From Tetrapyrgos nigripes (lineage: Eukaryota > Basidiomycota > Agaricomycetes > Agaricales > Campanellaceae): a stretch of 64,000 nucleotides of DNA. How positions within the stretch are numbered: position 1 is the first letter of the stretch; each line of letters begins with the position of its first letter. The DNA lies in contig JAACJM010000222.1 in the NCBI GenBank assembly GCA_013368315.1, positions 62,001-126,000 on the forward strand, given 5' to 3'. The notes beneath the pieces are model-generated. The model saw nothing but the letters and a program-made list of their open reading frames with translations. It made no database searches and was not told the origin of the DNA. Below, one piece after another: positions 34,617 to 46,120 of this stretch. The translations under genes and the position numbers were made by a program.

Positions 34617-36484
34617 GATAATTCGAGTCCGTCGTTAGCTAGCTGGTATGTCAGGGAAGAACCGGCTGCAATATATGGAGTTGAGCGTGAGGGATGGACA
34701 GAAGTAGAATTAGTTCGACCGTCAGCCAGGTTTAAATAGCCCACTAATGTACACGGTGTTCTCTGAGTTCAAAATGTATAAGTAAGATCTGTCAAGCTTC
34801 CTCCTCCTCGGGTCGAAGCGTCTCGTGGCAGTGAACAGAACCTTTCTATGCTCATTCCTATAGAAATATCAGCTGAGCTTCCGTTGTAACTTGGTACACT
34901 AAGACGGCGAAAAATTAATCAGAAGGAACTTGGTGGCACGATAACTTCCACTATGGCCGGCAACCTTTTTACGTGTAAGATTGGATCTCGACTTACTTAT
35001 CTTGGATTTAGTGACCGCAAGTGCCCGGGTCAGTGTGGCGAAGAGAGTATGAATGCCGGATATCTTGGATGTGGATGTACTTACAGGTTCAAGTCGACAA
35101 AGCCTACACTAATGTCAACTTTCCGAGTAGCTTTTGTCTATAGATACTCCTTAATGCTTGGTCCGTCCACGGATCCGTTCTGGTCGGTATTTTGTGTCCA
35201 GGTAACGTTGAAGTCCTTCTTGATCTTTCAAAGATGATCAATGTAATGGCCCCTTCATAAATACTAATAAGTGCCAGGGATAGGACTCATGATCAAAATT
35301 CTGCGGAGGTTTTCCCACTTGACCCACATGTTGACTTTGCTTTGACAGGACAGGGCTTGCAGCGAGGCAGTATACGGAGCGTTAAAGAACAAAAACATGG
35401 AACGAGAGGGAACGAGGCTGGAATTATGCTCAACAGCTGACAGGAGTGCTGTTGTCAGGTTCATTATCTCTCAATCGCAATTTCTCCGCAGTATTCCAGC
35501 CCAGGTAACGGTTGATTAGACCTTTCGAGGGATGTCACTATTCAACAGCATCTCATGATTCATTGCGCACTCAGAACCGTCGGTCTTTAAGGTTAGACGG
35601 AAGATCTTCTATATAGTGATTAACGAAGGCCCTGATCGATATACAAAGTAATAAGCATTCTCATGCCAGTCAGAAGGTTCAAAGTCTGATCAGAAAGAAG
35701 AAATGGCCAAGTTCCCTCGTATCATCGACCCTAGCTGAGACTAAGTACTTATTTTGCCACCACATGTCGTCCCAAGGAAGAGGTATCCGTATCATCGGAC
35801 ATCAATCATGAACTTTGCCCGAATACCGCTAGTACCCATATTTCCGATGTTGACTTCAATCAAGGAATTGCAAATGACAAGATATTGCGTTCGGTACCTT
35901 GGGGACAGTAGGATGAACTCTTGAGTCGTAAAGGGTCCGAGTCATGCAAACTACGGCGGCCCCCAAGTACCCTTTTACAGACAGCTTGACATCCTGAATG
36001 CGGTCGTACTTCATTATCACCGACCAGCGTCATGCAACGAACACAATTCAGAATACGGGACGCGAACCGATACCCATGCACGCCTTGTAGTGGCGGGTCT
36101 GACGTTCTTGTAGTGAGTCAACCATCGTGTCTCCTGGACGTCGACGTTCAGCTTGAATGCAAAAAGGAGTCATTCAAGCTAAAGCTCCTCCAGTTTCTAT
36201 GAGTCAACTTGCGGCCTCCATCCCCGACTTCTGACTTGAACATACGTCGGTGTTATTTCGGCCACGATGGCGACAGATCGCCTCTGTATAATAAGTGAAT
36301 ACTACTGAGGAATGGACCGAGTCAAGGTTTATTGGAGAACGGTCTTTATTGTTACAAATACGATAAAAGGGTATTAATCCGAGCTCGGAGAGTCGGGCAC
36401 TCTCGAGTGTGAAGGCTCCGTCTGAAAGTCTCCTAAGTATCAAAAGAGGGTGACAGCATGAGAAGAGGAATATTATCCTAAGGG
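34617..36484. other. Spacer between the tautomerase genes
   Basis: About 1.9 kb with no supported gene. 34617-34800 is the promoter side of copy 1. Several short frames (for example 34953-35237) have no family resemblance. Confidence 0.45.
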
Positions 36485-37047
36485 CTAGAGAATATATGGC
36501 GAGGGTTTGTTATCCTGTTTCCACGTTTTGAAAGGTTCTGAAAACATGGGAGGAGGGCGTATACCATTTTCGTTCCAGAAGACAGGCTGTCGAATTGTAG
36601 TCAGCGCTCGACATGTCAGGTAGAAAAGGATAGACTACAGTAGACATACATCTTGGTTGGAAATTCCGACCTCCCAATTAATACCTTTGTCTTTGGTCCA
36701 CGGAGCGATGCACTTCTCATACTTGTCCATCCATTCCCTCTTCTCCTCCTCCCTATATACGAAAACAAGTCAGATATCAGTGGCGGGTTTACTAGCAGGA
36801 AGCGAAGAAGCCAGCAGCATACGTACGTGATCATAGTCCGTGCTAGGTGGTGTACCAAGAAACGGACAAATCGTCCCTCGCTCCTCTCTCCCCCAATGTA
36901 GTAGTCATCGTTCTCGACGTGAATAAAGTTCACGATGACATAGAATTTGGGTAATCGTTGGTAGCATTCCATGATGGCTTTGGCTATGGCGTCCTTCTCC
37001 TCTTTGGTGTAGAGGTCGGGAGGGCAGTAGATACGATGGAAAGGCAT
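36485..37047 (-). CDS. Tautomerase, cis-CaaD-like, copy 2
   Basis: ATG 37047 gives MPFHRIYCPPDLYTKEEKDAI. Exon 1 splices after RTMI to EEEKREWMDKYEKCIAPW, then SNQD to PVFWNENGIRPPP, ending at 36485. Introns are GT..AG and at the same places as in copy 1. Pro-1, the DDYYIGGE loop, the RFVRFLVHHLAR segment and the INWEVGI Glu are kept. The two copies are about 65-70 percent identical, more diverged than the other duplicates here, so this duplication is older. The role is probably cytosolic detoxification or catabolism, by family. Confidence 0.88.
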
Positions 37048-38269
37048 GGTTGTAAGTGGGAGAACTGGTGATGAAGGGGAATTCCTGAGATTGGGGGGAA
37101 GTTAGGGAGATGGATACGGTCTTTATACGAAATCAGATAGAAATGAACCAAATTTAGTCGTTTTAATGACCGGATCCTCGCTGGACCCTTGGGGATATCG
37201 GACAACAGTCTTCGGTTTCGCCTTTGTTAGGCCTTGTTTCGTCATTTTCCATCTTCTATGTATATCAACAGTAGATAGCCGGTCTCACCTGCCCTGACCT
37301 CTGACGGGGGCGTCGGCAACTAGAATCAGAATCATGCAATGTCAAGAATCAGACTGAATCATAATAATGGTAACTCAAGGTGAACCCTGCAGAATAGATA
37401 GATGAGAAAGAAATTCACTCACGTAACTGTCTTAGCTAGCCCAGGAATCTATCATTGCTGCTGAGTACCCCTATAGTAACCGGCCGCTGACTCAGTGCCA
37501 AAGAGTCTCTCTTAGTAAATCACCGAGTGAACACCGAACTACACCGAAGAGAACTTGTGGTGCCCGAGTTTGATTCTTGATGAATCTATACAGAGTGTCT
37601 GGACTCGCGGCCACGATGGCATCTGAAGCCGCTCCGTTTGTGTTGGAGAGTCTAGCAAAGCAAGGTGTAGCATTAGATCCAGATCTCGCGGGTAATGACC
37701 GTGATTTGCTGGAGACAAAGCAGTAGCAATGACTTGTCCCCATCTCTGAATCGCTCTGCGGGCATAACTATCATTTTGAAACGTCCCCAGACCGACGGAA
37801 ACCCAACGGAAACTGATATTTTGAAATATTTTGAGCGGGACAGCGTTGAATGGCGGACTTGTAAAGGGATACTCGGTAGATTTAATTTGTACATCGCCTT
37901 ATGCTAAGCGAGATTCAACTGGTTATGGAGACCAGGACGAGAATACCTTCCAAACTTGAACTTGGACATTTGACGCCGCATCAATGTCAATTGAGAGATG
38001 GAGTGGTTGATAGATTGTGTAAAGATCGACATGGTGTTACGATGAAACAGAACATCGTTACCGGCTTCATCAGTTTCAAGTCACCGAGTTTCTTGAAAAC
38101 TGCTGAACATTGCATTCGGAGACCGAGCCTTGAGCTGACGTGGTCCTGGACCAAAGTAAGTACCATAAGGAACTTTCGACTTGAGCGGGACAGATACTCA
38201 GAGTCTCAGATTATTGACTCTTTTCGTTGTCGTGTTGCATACTTAGTTCGTCAGGATAAGAAAGTCAGA
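37048..38269. other. Gene-poor DNA
   Basis: The short frames here (37492-37743 minus, 37695-37907 plus, 37901-38275 plus) overlap and show no domain. The stretch may be transposon debris but nothing is diagnostic. Confidence 0.4.
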
Positions 38270-38735
38270 TGGTGATGATGGAGATGAGAGAAGAGAAATG
38301 AAGATTTGTTTGTACTACTATCAACATAACTAATAAACCAAAATATGACAACACATCCGCCGCCCCCTAATGCAGCCGTTGACGGATCCTTCGGGATTCC
38401 GTACCAAATCAATCCCTCTTCAGTCGAGTATCTACCAGGCGAGACCCGCGTCGTAAGACAATTTGGGGCTGACCAGACCTCGGGTGCTCCCCTTGACACC
38501 TTTTGAAAAAATGACGCTTCGGGTAGGCTGAACTTTCAAGATCTGATCGACACTTCCTCCCTCCAGATCCCGGATAAATGAATGACAATCGAAAGGATTG
38601 AGTATCTACCAAAAGCCTTCGCAGGGAGACATTAAAACCTCCAAGGGGAAAACCCATTGGGACAAAACCCCTGGTAGGAAAAAGTTGCCACTGCATAGAG
38701 AAGGGTTCGAAAGATACACATGCGCAAGAAAACAC
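38270..38735 (-). mobile_element. Possible 3' end of a decayed LTR retroelement
   Basis: Read on the minus strand, a T/G-rich leader with ACCAGGGGTTTTGTCCCAAT and GGTTTTCCCCTTGGAGG (about 38670-38630) is followed by decayed sequence. Then comes a polypurine tract (TTAGGGGGCGGCGGA, about 38360-38375) directly before TGTGTTGTCATATTTTGG. This order resembles the 3' region of Copia-type elements up to the LTR start. No second LTR, integrase or reverse transcriptase is seen, so it would be a fragment. Confidence 0.35.
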
Positions 38736-38739
38736 TATG

Positions 38740-39569
38740 ATGGATGGGGAAAGGGAAGGTCGAGCAGGTGCGGATAAATATCTGTTAAGAAAGGGGAGCC
38801 TTTATCAGTAATGGTAAAAAGGAGAGAAAGTGGAGCATACCGGTCATCCGCTCAACCAGATATTGGGCAGGGTATAGGTCGAGAGAGTGATGATGTTTGT
38901 AGTATCTGTGATGAGAAATGAAAGTGAAATCAGCAAAAACGAGTCAACTAAAGACAAAATAGAAGAACATCTACCATTCACCCATTCGACAAAATGAAGA
39001 CTGATCGTATTTATAACAGGTAGAACCACTGCCACGGACTATAAAGTCAGGCTAAACAGAAAGAAGCGCACCTCTGACCCGCGCCACTACGGGTTAGTCG
39101 AGTTTGAAGGCCACCAATCGTATCGGATCGCTTTTCAAGCCAGTATCGTTGCGTTCCACCAGTGATCCCCAAGGGACAGTCTGCCCGAACCTCCAGTGTC
39201 CCCTGTCCCCCCACGCTGTTGGTCGGATCAAATCACTTTTGAACTTGAATCCGCAGCGCTATATGGTTGGCTCCTCCAGACACCCCTGTCCAGCATCGTG
39301 TACCCAAGAGAATCGGTGGACGGAACGAACTGACTTCGATTAGTCGAAGGATGGTGCCTGGGTAGACATGTGGCTAGAAAGAAGGAAAAGAAAGGTAAGA
39401 AAGGAGAAAGGTTATGAATAGGATGACAGACATACTCTTTAATCTCCTTTCTTGATGCAATTTTTATTTCAATTTATCTGCGAAGCAAGATGTATGCACG
39501 TCAGTATATGAACGAGAGGAGCGATGATGAAGACTTACTTCTTGAGTGCTGATATTTCATTGTTCTTCT
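38740..39569. other. Gene-poor DNA
   Basis: A minus-strand hydrophobic frame at 38844-39035 ends near a plausible acceptor but has no start or partner exon. Nothing is supported. Confidence 0.35.
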
Positions 39570-40271
39570 TCATCCAAGAGGCCTGCAAAAATCAAGGACG
39601 AATTCGTCAGTCTGCTGAGTCGAATAGAAAACGCGTCAAGACTCACCTCTCACATTCATGTGCAGTGGGATTTTTTACCCCGTTAGGAGGCCTGTCAGAT
39701 TCAATCAAGTGTATAAGAAGTTATTCACTGGCCAAGAAATCAACGACTCACCTCTTTTTATCTATGGGGATAAGCTCTATCCCTTTCTTGAAACCTGAAA
39801 AACAAGAGCCTGAGACGAATGCGTCAAACTCAAAACCAGTAAACAATGGCTTTTGAACCCACTCACTCTTTTTTATATATCAGCACATAGTCCGAGACGG
39901 TAGACCATCAAGTTTGATGATGGATGGATAGAATGGATGACGGTGAGGGTGGGTGCCACTCATTGCTCTTTCGGATCTGTGGCGGCGTTGACGAAGAGCA
40001 GTAGTGATAACTGACGAAGAAATAGACGTTAGATGACTACATCGTGGTGATAGTAGTGCGAAGACAAATATACCATGAAAGACGATGTCACATGAGTATG
40101 AGCAAGATACTTGTAGGATACGTTGCGTCAACCTAGACAGCAGCGGTGGATGTTAGAGAAGATGATGGATAGTAGAAGAGTATCGAGAGCAAGGACATAC
40201 AGATTAAGGACGCCACAGACCACCGCTGCCGATGCACTGAACTTGAAGTCGAATACGAGGGAAGACCTCAT
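39570..40271 (-). CDS. Possible small multi-exon gene, unknown product
   Basis: Starting at ATG 40271 (MRSSLVFDFKFSASAAVVCGVLNL), a chain of short exons with good GT..AG borders can be read. An ITTALRQRRHRSERAMSG exon comes next. Then KKGIELIPIDKKR joins PPNGVKNPTAHECER across a canonical intron and ends RPLG at 39570. Regular donors (GGTGAGTC) and acceptors argue for a real transcript. The first part could be a signal anchor. I do not recognise the product and joins near 40000-40140 are uncertain. Confidence 0.3.
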
Positions 40272-42465
40272 GATCAGGTGATGTTAGATTGACCACCGTA
40301 GCAAGTAAGAGTAGTAGACATAGAGCGTCCAAGGACAGACGAGGACGAGGACGACATCACCCACCACCAGCGAAGGCGTGAGTGGAGATGATGGTGGTTA
40401 GAAAGAAAGATGGGGTGGTAAGAACAATGGAGGGACCTTTATACTAGTCCTCAGGTCATGCTATGTAGGCGCTCATCCTCATTGTTCTTCTGCTTTCGAG
40501 GAATAGCTATGATAGAGCCACCTCATGACCCTAATACATCGCTCGGCTCAAGACGGGGTCTGTTCTTGTTCCGAATCGGGTAAACAACCTGTAGAAATTA
40601 CATGACGCCCACAAAGGAAGATCACCCGTGAGAGGGCTGTAGAGAGGATGACTCAAGTTGCACAGCTTCTCCAGGGTCCTTTGCAATGTTGCATGCTCCT
40701 GGATAACAGTAATGCTGGAGTAAACTGTAAAAGCAGGAGCCTAGGGAGGCGACGGCGATGAACTTGAACGTACTCCTCAACAGCTCTACTTCAAGTTCAT
40801 CATGCGCTCCACTATACATAGTATATCGTCAGTCTGGTTCTCGAGACTAACTGGCACTGTACACGTGTATCACAACTTGACCTCCGACGGACCCATTCTC
40901 AGGCTGAATCTTTTGTTCTAAATCATGATCATGAATAGAATCGTTAGTACCACTCCACTGGACCGATAACAGACGGAGAACAAAAACAAAATAGGACAAT
41001 TACTAAGCGTGTACGCAGACGCCCACAAAGCTCAAACCAAGAACAACCAGGGTCCAGAAATGGTATCTTCAAACGAAAGAAAAAAGTTACGGAGAAAACG
41101 ACCCCGGACCCAACCTGGACCGTATGATGATCAATAATCAATAATGAGTTGCAACTGAGGTTCATCCAAATATACATCGATATCATATCAGATTCTTGGG
41201 TAAGATGTAGGTAAGGTGGTTGTCGAGTACGAGACCCCGAGAACAGCGACGGTTACCCGAGCGATCTAGGACGAAGCGGAAGATGTACATATGCTTACCT
41301 TCAAGTCCGAGTCTATGCTCTAACTTCTAAGCCAGACGCAAACGAAATCTATGGCCATATCCTTTATCATAGTATCCTTCACTAAGCTCCCCTAAAGGTC
41401 TGGTAAAAATGCGCCTACAGTCAAATCAGAGATCCCAGGCTAGTGTGAGATCCATTCATACCACTCCACATGTATCAATCAAGTCTGAACGAACTTCGAA
41501 AAGGCACTAGCCTGGAAGTTGGAATCGAGTCTGGGCCCTGGCAGCGTTCCTTCTGATGCAATCGTCGCTGGTAGAACTTTTAGGCAGTAATATCGGAGGA
41601 AAGTCTTCGCCGAGTTTACAGTTCCAAGGGGCGGAGTCACTAGGAGATACTTGGTAATAGTTCTAGGCACGAGAGCAAGAAAGACAGAGCATAACAGACT
41701 AAAAATGAGCATATTAACGTGAGTTATCACACTCTGTTAACCAATTAAACGCCTGCTTGGCTAATTTGAAAGGGACGCGCCCCTAGAGCCCTGTACGCGC
41801 TGCAGAAGGAACGGACACGTCGTTCCGAGTTGTCATCATGGTGGATGTTGGGCAGGTGGAAAGGAAGAAACCGTGACTTGGAGAAACTAATGATCCTTCG
41901 GATATCGATGGCCCAACAGCGCCCAGCTTATACAATTTTGTACAGCACGGTCCAGAAATGAATGTAGGCGTTAAGGAAGAGGGCTCATCATGTCTTAGAT
42001 TAGGTTTGACTAAACCATGTCAAGGATAATTTACTTCTGATAGTAGTATGAGGACTTCCTGGCTTGGACAATATCAACTTGATTCGTCCAACGTTGAGGC
42101 AACTGTGTGCCAGTTCGACAGTTCTTGATCTTGATTTACCGTCGATATGATCATTGGTGCGTCCGCAACTGGTCAAAGATAGAAGGGCTCGAGTTATCGT
42201 GTACATATTAGATCTGATTCATTCAAGTTACTAATCCGAGAGATTCAGGACTACAGGAGTAGTAGAAAAGAACCAAAAATTGCAGCTGCGAGCGCTCCGA
42301 CTCCTTGGCTCCGAGAGGTAAGACACCGATGACGTCACCAGACTGACCCAGACGATCGACGATCACCGGCAGCGAAAATAAATCCGTGGAACCTTTTTTT
42401 ACTTCCTACTTCCTTACGCTTGTATTTGTACCGCTCTTTCTCTCGGTTTGAATACTCTTGATAAT
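40272..42465. other. Gene-poor DNA
   Basis: About 2.2 kb with no recognisable coding region on either strand and no clear repeat. Confidence 0.45.
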
Positions 42466-42501
42466 GGCCGCCTGGCGAAATGGCATCGCGTCTGACTACG
42501 A
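42466..42501 (+). pseudogene. 5' half of tRNA-Arg(ACG)
   Basis: The 36 bases are identical to the 5' exon of the intact gene at 44474 (acceptor strand, D arm, anticodon ACG and base 37). After the exon the sequence runs into unrelated DNA, not the usual 21-23 bp intron. The matching 3' half lies at 43879 on the same strand. Confidence 0.85.
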
Positions 42502-43878
42502 TTCCTGATTATGGGTCACTTCTTGATCAAACCACCACCATCTCCGCTGCCATCGATCTCCACCTCAGCGTTCCCAACTTCTATTTCATATGTTATGGTG
42601 CGTAGTCATCGTTGTCTTGATGCTGACATCTTTGGTGCACAGATTGCGAAGTTTCGTCAAGTTTTTACGGGGTCTCACATTCTGAGACCTCTGCAACAAA
42701 CACTCCCTCCTGCGTTGTCGACGCGCCTCTAGTCTGGGAGGCGCTCATACCCCTTCAACAGTTCCCCACTGTCCCTTTCAACGTCTTACAGTGCTCTAGT
42801 AACGAAATCCGCCGCCGTTGACCAGCTCAACACCACTCCTAGTACCTATCCTCCTCAAACTTGCGCATGGACAATGCTTCAAGATTCCTCCAGCCCCATA
42901 TCCTGGACCGTTCATCCCTACTATCTGCTATCCGCACATACTCTACGCTCCCATCACTGTATACACACTCTGCTGCGCAGTCTCTCTTCGTCGCTGCCCA
43001 TGTCTCAGTACTGATGCAGATGACTTCTGCTGGTGACGTCAGCAGTCTGGATACCCGAACCCAAGTCTTTCCGTCCATCCTTCCGGTTCCGCGAGGCCTA
43101 GGCCGTCTTGGACGACTGGACTGCAGGTAGGCTCGTCTGTGGGGCTTTCGGTAGGCTCGGTCCCATCCGTTCTTTTCGAACTCCGGCCGCAGTTCGTCAG
43201 AACAATCTTAGCCCCATTCAAAGTCCACCAGGCCATGTTAGATTACCCAATAGACTGGTTCACGAGTCTAGGCTTTCGGTATTGCCTTGCTCACTCTCTT
43301 TCCCTGCTGCTATGTCCTTCCAGTGCAGCAGGCATCGCTCTTCTGTGTGTCTGTGTTCGCAGAGACCCACGGGCCACGTACCCTATTTCCGCGAGTACGC
43401 GCCGCCTTCAACCATATTGTGGTTGATATTGATCTTTCACTTGCACTGTTTTCTCTCTTTTTAATTTCCCTTGTCTCTATTTCGTGGTGATTTTATGTGT
43501 CTTTTATCTCTCTCGCTTATCTCTCATTCATCTCTTTTGCATTCCTCTCTTTTGCTCAGTTTTTCTTTCTCTCTGCAGATTTCTAGTATTACTGTTTCTC
43601 TTGTTTCCAGTATTACTTTTTCTCTCATTTTATTCTCTCCGGCTCTTGTCTGCATATTTACTACTGTCTGTGTATGTACTTCTGCCCATGCTTGGACTGT
43701 ATCCTCTGCATTGACACCCTTGTCCCTCCTGGTTGCTTGCCCTGCTGAATCAGCAATTGGTTCCACTACTAGCTACTTTGTGCATCTATGTACCCACATC
43801 TACTATGTACAGATGTGAAAGTCTCAGTTTCTAGTAGGTAGCAGTGTAATTCATCCCCTCTCTCTCCCTTAGCTCCTA
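42502..43878. other. 1.38 kb between the two tRNA halves
   Basis: This occupies the place of a tRNA intron. On the plus strand a protein-like frame runs out of the tRNA half, uses a canonical intron (about 42598-42641), and continues to 42819. A second open piece (AVDQLNTTPSTYPPQTCAW) follows to 43016. The rest is pyrimidine-rich (43440-43700). No domain is recognised and no terminal repeats were found, so whether it is an insertion remains open. Confidence 0.45.
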
Positions 43879-43914
43879 ATCAGGAGATTGCAGGTTCGAC
43901 CCCTGCAGTGGTCA
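43879..43914 (+). pseudogene. 3' half of tRNA-Arg(ACG)
   Basis: It contains A38, the 3' anticodon strand, variable loop, T arm and acceptor strand as in the intact genes. One change (A for G at 43907) breaks the last acceptor pair with C7. Together with 42466-42501 it would make one tRNA with a 1377-base intron, too long for normal tRNA splicing. Confidence 0.82.
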
Positions 43915-44473
43915 TGGTCATGGTTAACTACACCATGACGTTAGTTTTTTTCTCCTTTGATAACTTTTTTCTGCCATTGACCCCATGACCAGAACTTGAC
44001 GTCCACCTTCAAGTTTTCCCTCAAGCATATGAATCATTCACTTAGCTTGGTAACTAACATTTCAATTTCTAGCTGCCAGCGTTTTAAAAGCCAGTGAGTG
44101 ATTAGTGATTTGAACATCGTCTGCTTACTTCTACAACTCAGACGGCTAATTCAAGAACAGAAGCAAATACTTACACAGTCCGGCGGAATCAAAGTCAAGG
44201 CGGAATGACGATCGCGATCACGATCGTTGAATGAAATGTGCATTCGTATTTGCCACTAATATCTCTTGTCTTCAGCCTTGCTTCAGCCTCCTGCGCTATC
44301 TATGTTCTTCTTGCCCAAGTCGGACAGTCTTCGCTGTGCAAAGATTGAGACGCAGGTACTCCAAAGACTCAAAGATTCAAAGATTCATACTTACCAAGTT
44401 TTCGTTAAATTTTCGCTACTAATGTCTCCCTCCACGTCTTCATGGCACTGAGCCACCTTCTTTTACGTACATC
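43915..44473. other. Spacer with a dispersed repeat end
   Basis: 44160-44225 is the reverse complement of a sequence like 52885-52930 (GATCG..CGTCATTCCGCC and GTATTTGCTTC). The rest shows no gene. Confidence 0.45.
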
Positions 44474-44566
44474 GGCCGCCTGGCGAAATGGCATCGCGTC
44501 TGACTACGATGTGTTTCAAAATTGCATGTAATCAGGAGATTGCAGGTTCGACCCCTGCGGTGGTCA
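44474..44566 (+). tRNA. tRNA-Arg (anticodon ACG), with intron
   Basis: The acceptor stem GGCCGCC/GGTGGTC pairs over 7 bp with G-U pairs, discriminator A. The D stem is GCG/CGC. The anticodon stem TCTGA/TCAGG encloses loop CTACGAA, so the anticodon is ACG (CGU codons after inosine). The T arm is GCAGG TTCGACC CCTGC. A 21 bp intron (44510-44530) sits at the canonical position after base 37. The internal A and B boxes are in the D and T arms. Confidence 0.9.
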
Positions 44567-45040
44567 TAAGAAGTTCCTCGTTTCCTTTTTGTTCCTTTTA
44601 ATTCTGTTTTTCATACTTACTATGGTACTACTTCTCTCTCAGGCCTATCTCAGGCCGGTCTCGGGTCTGACGCTGATTTCTCCTTAGGACTTAGTACTTA
44701 CTTACTCTTGTAGTTCATGATCATGCGTACCGCTGACGCTGATTTCCCCCGTCCTACTTAGTAATAAGTACTTCCTCTTTCAGTGCATGTATATTGGTCG
44801 CTACATAAGGCACTAGGATCCTCAGGTCGTTACCGGTCGCTGGTCGCTGGTCCAACGCTGAATGACGTCACTTCTACTGCAGCCAATCACGTCGGCGGGA
44901 TATGTAATCATTCTGAACTTTTGTGTTTCAGCCTAGACGCGTCGCAAACTTGCAATTGTTGTTCACGCTGAAACCCTGAGGTCGACCTGCTCTGAGGCGC
45001 AGCAGCAGCAAGGTCTACGAATAACTGAAAAGCCAGCAAA
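44567..45040. other. Intergenic spacer
   Basis: No gene is seen. The last part is the 5' region of the next coding sequence, with a CAG-rich stretch at about 44996-45010. Confidence 0.45.
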
Positions 45041-46120
45041 ATGGTATCAAGCTCGGCAGCGGTAGCTCCGTCGTCGCCGTCGTCGTATACTTACGACCCC
45101 TCCTCATCCTCATCCTCCTCGTCCTATGCAACGTATCCAACAACGTACCCAATGACCTACGACGCCTCATCTCTTCCCACCACCACCTCTCCCTACACTT
45201 CCTATTTAACCTACGCCTCCTCCTTCACCTCTATCCCCATACACCAAATCCTCTTCATCTACCTCTCATTCTACCTCTCCCTCCGCTACCTCTTCCTCCC
45301 AAAATCCTGGTGGACAACTCTAAACAACACTATAAAAATCCACCGAGTGTTTATTGCATTAGCGGTTGGACATTTGGTTTGGGCGAAAGTGGTGTTGAAT
45401 ATGGGTGTGGTGGTTGGATGGGTCGGTGGATGGGTTTGGGTGCCGGTTGGGTGGGTTTGGGGGATTTGGAGGAATGTGGTTGGGTGGGTAACGTACGCAA
45501 ATGCAGATGTAGACGGCAACGCAGCCGTGGATGCGAATGGGAACGAAAACACCTCGTCGACACTCTCAGCCCTTCTCCTCCCCCTCCGCTTCACCCTCTT
45601 CCTCCTCTACACAATCTACTTCCTCCTCTACCACATCCTCCTCCGTTACATCATCCTCTCCAAACTCCTCTGGTGTTTTCAAAAACTAGCCTGGTTCGGG
45701 TTCTACGTCAACTTTTTCTGGGTTGGGGTTAATTTTATATGGTATGGTGTTGGTAAGGTGGGGGAGACTCTAGAAGAGATGGCGGAGTATGGGAAGAGGA
45801 GAGAGGAAGAGGAGAGGCAGGAGCAGGAGGAGAAGGAGAGGCAGGAGAGGCAGGAAAGGAGGTTTAGAGAGGAGGAGGAGAGGTTTAGGTTTAGGGAAGA
45901 GAAGGAAGATGAGGGAGTGTCGAAATTGGAAGAGATGATGAAGAGTTGGGCAGAGTATGAGAGGAATAATAGGGAACAGGCTGCTCGGGATCGTGCGCAC
46001 AGTCAAAGTAGTCAAAGTCAGAATGGGACGGAGAGTACCTATAGTCCTGGCGGCGGTAGTGGAGCAGGTGGTGGAGGTGGAGGTGGAGGTGGTAAGAAGA
46101 AGAAAAAGACGAAGCATTGA
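45041..46120 (+). CDS. Orphan membrane protein with coiled coil
   Basis: 359 codons in one exon. I do not recognise a family. Residues 1-60 are Ser/Tyr/Pro-rich. Hydrophobic spans lie at about 66-88, 100-122 and 122-146 (a striking Gly/Val/Trp run, VGWVGGWVWVPVGWVWGIW), then about 178-212 and 215-240. From about 245 to 310 the chain is a Glu/Arg/Gln-rich predicted coiled coil. The end is a poly-glycine stretch followed by KKKKKTKH. The sense strand is biased for a simple purine or pyrimidine composition, so part of the pattern may reflect low-complexity DNA. It could be an endomembrane scaffold, but that is a guess. Confidence 0.6.
   Translation: MVSSSAAVAPSSPSSYTYDPSSSSSSSSYATYPTTYPMTYDASSLPTTTSPYTSYLTYASSFTSIPIHQILFIYLSFYLSLRYLFLPKSWWTTLNNTIKIHRVFIALAVGHLVWAKVVLNMGVVVGWVGGWVWVPVGWVWGIWRNVVGWVTYANADVDGNAAVDANGNENTSSTLSALLLPLRFTLFLLYTIYFLLYHILLRYIILSKLLWCFQKLAWFGFYVNFFWVGVNFIWYGVGKVGETLEEMAEYGKRREEEERQEQEEKERQERQERRFREEEERFRFREEKEDEGVSKLEEMMKSWAEYERNNREQAARDRAHSQSSQSQNGTESTYSPGGGSGAGGGGGGGGGKKKKKTKH

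Noticed and set aside
42502..43878. Complete transposon inside the tRNA intron
   Set aside because: No terminal inverted repeats, target duplication or transposase could be found, so the stretch is described without that label.
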